52,563 bases of DNA from Candidatus Thorarchaeota archaeon (GTDB lineage: Archaea > Asgardarchaeota > Thorarchaeia > Thorarchaeales > Thorarchaeaceae). The translations under genes were made by a program, and so were the position numbers. The stretch spans positions 1 to 52,563 of the forward strand of contig JAEOUN010000040.1 in NCBI GenBank assembly GCA_016839245.1. Reading direction: 5' to 3'. Each line of letters starts with the position of its first letter. Positions within the stretch are counted from its first letter, which is position 1. Under the pieces are notes generated by a model. That model worked only from the letters and a program-made list of their open reading frames with translations, was not told where the DNA came from and ran no database searches. Below, piece after piece: positions 50,767-52,563 of this stretch.

Positions 50767-51717
50767 GTGGACCGGGTTCTTGTAACAGGTGGAGCGGGAT
50801 TCATTGGCAGCCATCTTGTCGATAGGCTAATGACAAACTATGATGTTGTTATCTTAGATGATCTATCAGGGGGTAGTCTTAGCAATATTCAGAAGCACGT
50901 TGACAATGGAACAATCACATTCCTTGAGGGAAGTATCAAATCTGAGGAAGATGTTAGACAGGCATTAGAAGATGTTTCAATAGTCTTTCATTTTGCAGCT
51001 CAACCAGATGTACGACTAAGTACTACTGAACCAATGACTGATTTTAAAGTGAACATGTTAGGTAGCATGGTTCTTCTCGAAGGACTTCGTAAATGCGATG
51101 TGGATAGGATTGTCTTTGCTTCCTCTGGAGGAACAGTCTATGGAGATTCGGACATTTTCCCCACTCCAGAAAATACTCCTTTTGCACCAATTAGCAACTA
51201 TGGAGCTGCTAAGTGTGCATTTGAGATGTATCTCTCATCTTATGCTGAACTATATGGATTAAGCGCGATAAGCCTACGATTTGCAAATATAATCGGACCA
51301 AGATTGACGCATGGTGTCATCTTTGATTTCTATAACAAACTCAGACAGAATCCCAGAAGACTTGAAGTCCTTGGCACAGGCCAGCAAGAAAAAGCATACA
51401 TGTATGTCACTGATACAGCAGAAGCAACAATACTGCTCTCAAAGAAGATGAAACAAGGACACCTTCCAGTCAATGTAAGCTCTGGTGAGTGTCTTACTGT
51501 TTCGAGGATTGCAGAATTGGTATGTAATGGTCTTGGTGTTCCAGACGCAGAAATTGAGTTTACTGGGAGTGAACGAGGATGGGCAGGAGATGTTCTTGCT
51601 ACAGATTTAGATGTCAGTCTACTCAAGTCGTTTGGATGGAAGACAGAGATTTCGCTTGAGGAAGGAGTCCATCGATACCTTCAATGGTTAATTCAGGCTT
51701 TTGGTGCAATCCAATAG
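50767..51717 (+). CDS. NAD-dependent nucleotide-sugar epimerase (GalE-like), second copy
   Basis: An extended SDR of 316 residues, homologous to but distinct from the epimerase at 39487. It has GGAGFIGSHL (8-17), FHFAAQPDVR (74-83), FASSGGTVYGD, the catalytic Y145xxxK149 in SNYGAAKCAFE and RFANIIGPR. The C-terminus FTGSERGWAGDV is typical of UDP-glucose 4-epimerase-like archaeal proteins. The GTG start has GGAGAGAG about ten bases upstream. The two epimerases may act on different UDP-sugars. No glycosyltransferase lies next to it. Confidence 0.88.
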   Translation: MDRVLVTGGAGFIGSHLVDRLMTNYDVVILDDLSGGSLSNIQKHVDNGTITFLEGSIKSEEDVRQALEDVSIVFHFAAQPDVRLSTTEPMTDFKVNMLGSMVLLEGLRKCDVDRIVFASSGGTVYGDSDIFPTPENTPFAPISNYGAAKCAFEMYLSSYAELYGLSAISLRFANIIGPRLTHGVIFDFYNKLRQNPRRLEVLGTGQQEKAYMYVTDTAEATILLSKKMKQGHLPVNVSSGECLTVSRIAELVCNGLGVPDAEIEFTGSERGWAGDVLATDLDVSLLKSFGWKTEISLEEGVHRYLQWLIQAFGAIQ

Positions 51718-51852
51718 GTATAGGGAATTTCAGTACTAATGACGGTGTCTTCAATTTGGAAAATATATGCCCTTGATGAATCATAAGGACATCATCTTCT
51801 TACAAGTTTAGGAGCTTACAGCTTGCCTACTAGATATCACTCCAACTAGATG

Positions 51853-52377
51853 TCAAGACACTTTCTTACTCGTAATCTCGGAAGAATGACTCACTCTCAT
51901 TTTCTCAATGAAGTTAGAGCAGAGGCGTATGCCAAAAGCAATGATAAGGATTAAACCTCCAAAAAATGGGTACAACCAAGAATCAGACCACATAAGATGA
52001 AATGAAAATGCGAGCTTAACAGGGTAGAACAAATAGAGTCCGTACTCAGTCCAAGGATACATCGTCAGGTCCATGAGAAGATGACTCAGGCATCCTACGA
52101 ACAAAAGTTGGAATTTGTCTTTGAATCCGAAATCATCCAAAACAAAACATGCCGCTGCCAGATAACTGAGTATGACTGCACCTAATATTGAATGAAATGC
52201 AGAAGTTAGGGGAATCCAATCTATATTGAATATCTTCAAAATCCATGTGATTGGACGCTCAATATCAATAAGGAGTGCTCCGAGAATGATTAATGTCTGC
52301 TCCACTCGAGTTCCTTTTGGTCGAAGAAGCACAACAAGAGATATCCCTACTAAAAGGTGCGTTAGAACATCAGGCAT
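51853..52377 (-). CDS. DUF457/YdjM-type membrane protein (putative metal-dependent hydrolase)
   Basis: A membrane protein of 174 residues of the DUF457 / COG1988 group, sometimes called inner-membrane metal-dependent hydrolase. It starts with MPDVLTHLLVGI, has FHSILGA near residue 65 and GCLSHLLMDLTMYPW near 100-115; the histidines and aspartates in TH, HS and SHLLMD are the conserved putative metal ligands. About four to five membrane helices follow, with a basic C-terminal tail. ATG 52377 has GGAGG seven bases upstream, so the extra N-terminal open frame up to 52518 is not used. The biochemical function of this family is not well established. Confidence 0.82.
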   Translation of the reverse strand: MPDVLTHLLVGISLVVLLRPKGTRVEQTLIILGALLIDIERPITWILKIFNIDWIPLTSAFHSILGAVILSYLAAACFVLDDFGFKDKFQLLFVGCLSHLLMDLTMYPWTEYGLYLFYPVKLAFSFHLMWSDSWLYPFFGGLILIIAFGIRLCSNFIEKMRVSHSSEITSKKVS

Positions 52378-52563
52378 CTTACTTCCTCCGTACAAAAGCA
52401 AGCTGATGAATGTCAATAGTAAAGACAGAGAAAAATAATACACTGAAGATAATAATCCCTGGAACAGAACGGATGAGGGAACTGCTACTATCAAATACAT
52501 AGAACTGCCGCACGACAATTGAGTTATTTGTATGAATCCAAGAAATTCCTCTAATACATACGA
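52378..52563. other. Right edge of window, no gene seen
   Basis: The 186 bases upstream of the DUF457-type gene hold its ribosome-binding site (GGAGG, minus strand) and AT-rich sequence that may include its promoter. I do not see the start of another gene before the window ends. Confidence 0.4.

Noticed and set aside
52378..52518. N-terminal extension of the DUF457 gene giving an extra membrane helix
   Set aside because: GGAGG seven bases before ATG 52377 and the family start MPDVLTHLL both support the shorter protein.
1..52563. CRISPR array, insertion sequences or prophage
   Set aside because: No spaced direct repeats, transposase, integrase or phage structural genes were seen. The GIY-YIG nuclease alone is not evidence of a mobile element.

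Overview
The window looks like chromosomal DNA of an Asgard archaeon. At its left edge is a Ras/Rab-type small GTPase with canonical G1, G3 and G4 motifs. The rest includes archaeal-type informational and central genes: HerA, archaeal TrmI, A-type ATP synthase subunits, archaeal phosphoglycerate mutase and OMP decarboxylase. Genes are dense, often start with GTG or TTG behind a GGAG-type Shine-Dalgarno, and sit near TATA-like boxes. Base composition (roughly 40% GC by eye) would fit a Thorarchaeota-like lineage better than the AT-richer Loki- or Heimdall-type genomes, but that placement is only a guess. I saw no rRNA, tRNA, CRISPR array, insertion sequence or prophage, and no gap between genes exceeds about 250 bases.

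Layout. 1-1.7 kb: partial small GTPase, divergent from a membrane protein with a possible roadblock/longin-like N-terminal domain. 1.8-7 kb: a large cell-surface papain-like protease, a membrane protein and an alpha/beta hydrolase. 7-12.5 kb: a phosphoglucosamine-mutase-like enzyme, a small coiled-coil protein with a C-terminal motif resembling actin-regulator tails, then bshB, bshA and bshC homologues, a full bacillithiol-type thiol pathway that is very unexpected in an archaeon. 12.5-20.6 kb: aminotransferase, OMP decarboxylase, membrane protein, HerA ATPase, TrmI tRNA methyltransferase, and a small acidic protein followed by a winged-helix protein. 20.7-29 kb: a large helical-repeat protein and A-type ATP synthase subunits I, H, E, K and C in a broken-up order, plus two small membrane proteins. 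29-33.3 kb: LarA-like nickel racemase, FGGY kinase, GIY-YIG nuclease, membrane protein. 33.3-39.3 kb: a six-gene ion-pumping membrane arm (complex I / Mrp / Mbh type) without catalytic subunits. 39.5-45 kb: a sugar-nucleotide epimerase, a UPF0182 membrane protein, a peptide-deformylase-like protein and a cysteine-rich ferredoxin. 45-51.7 kb: nucleotide-sugar dehydrogenase, phosphoglycerate mutase and enolase (one operon), divergent pyruvate kinase, second epimerase. 51.8-52.4 kb: a DUF457-type membrane protein.

How the genes work together. Phosphoglucosamine mutase makes GlcN-1-P for UDP-GlcNAc, the donor used by BshA; BshB and BshC would then make a GlcN-malate-cysteine thiol. Two epimerases and a UDP-sugar dehydrogenase use the same nucleotide-sugar pool for surface glycans. 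ApgM, enolase and pyruvate kinase form the lower glycolytic segment. The complex-I-like arm and the A-ATP synthase form the energy-coupling part. The most notable system is the bshB-bshA-bshC cluster, with a shared divergent promoter carrying a perfect 7-bp dyad and a BshC carrying an inserted four-cysteine, zinc-ribbon-like segment.
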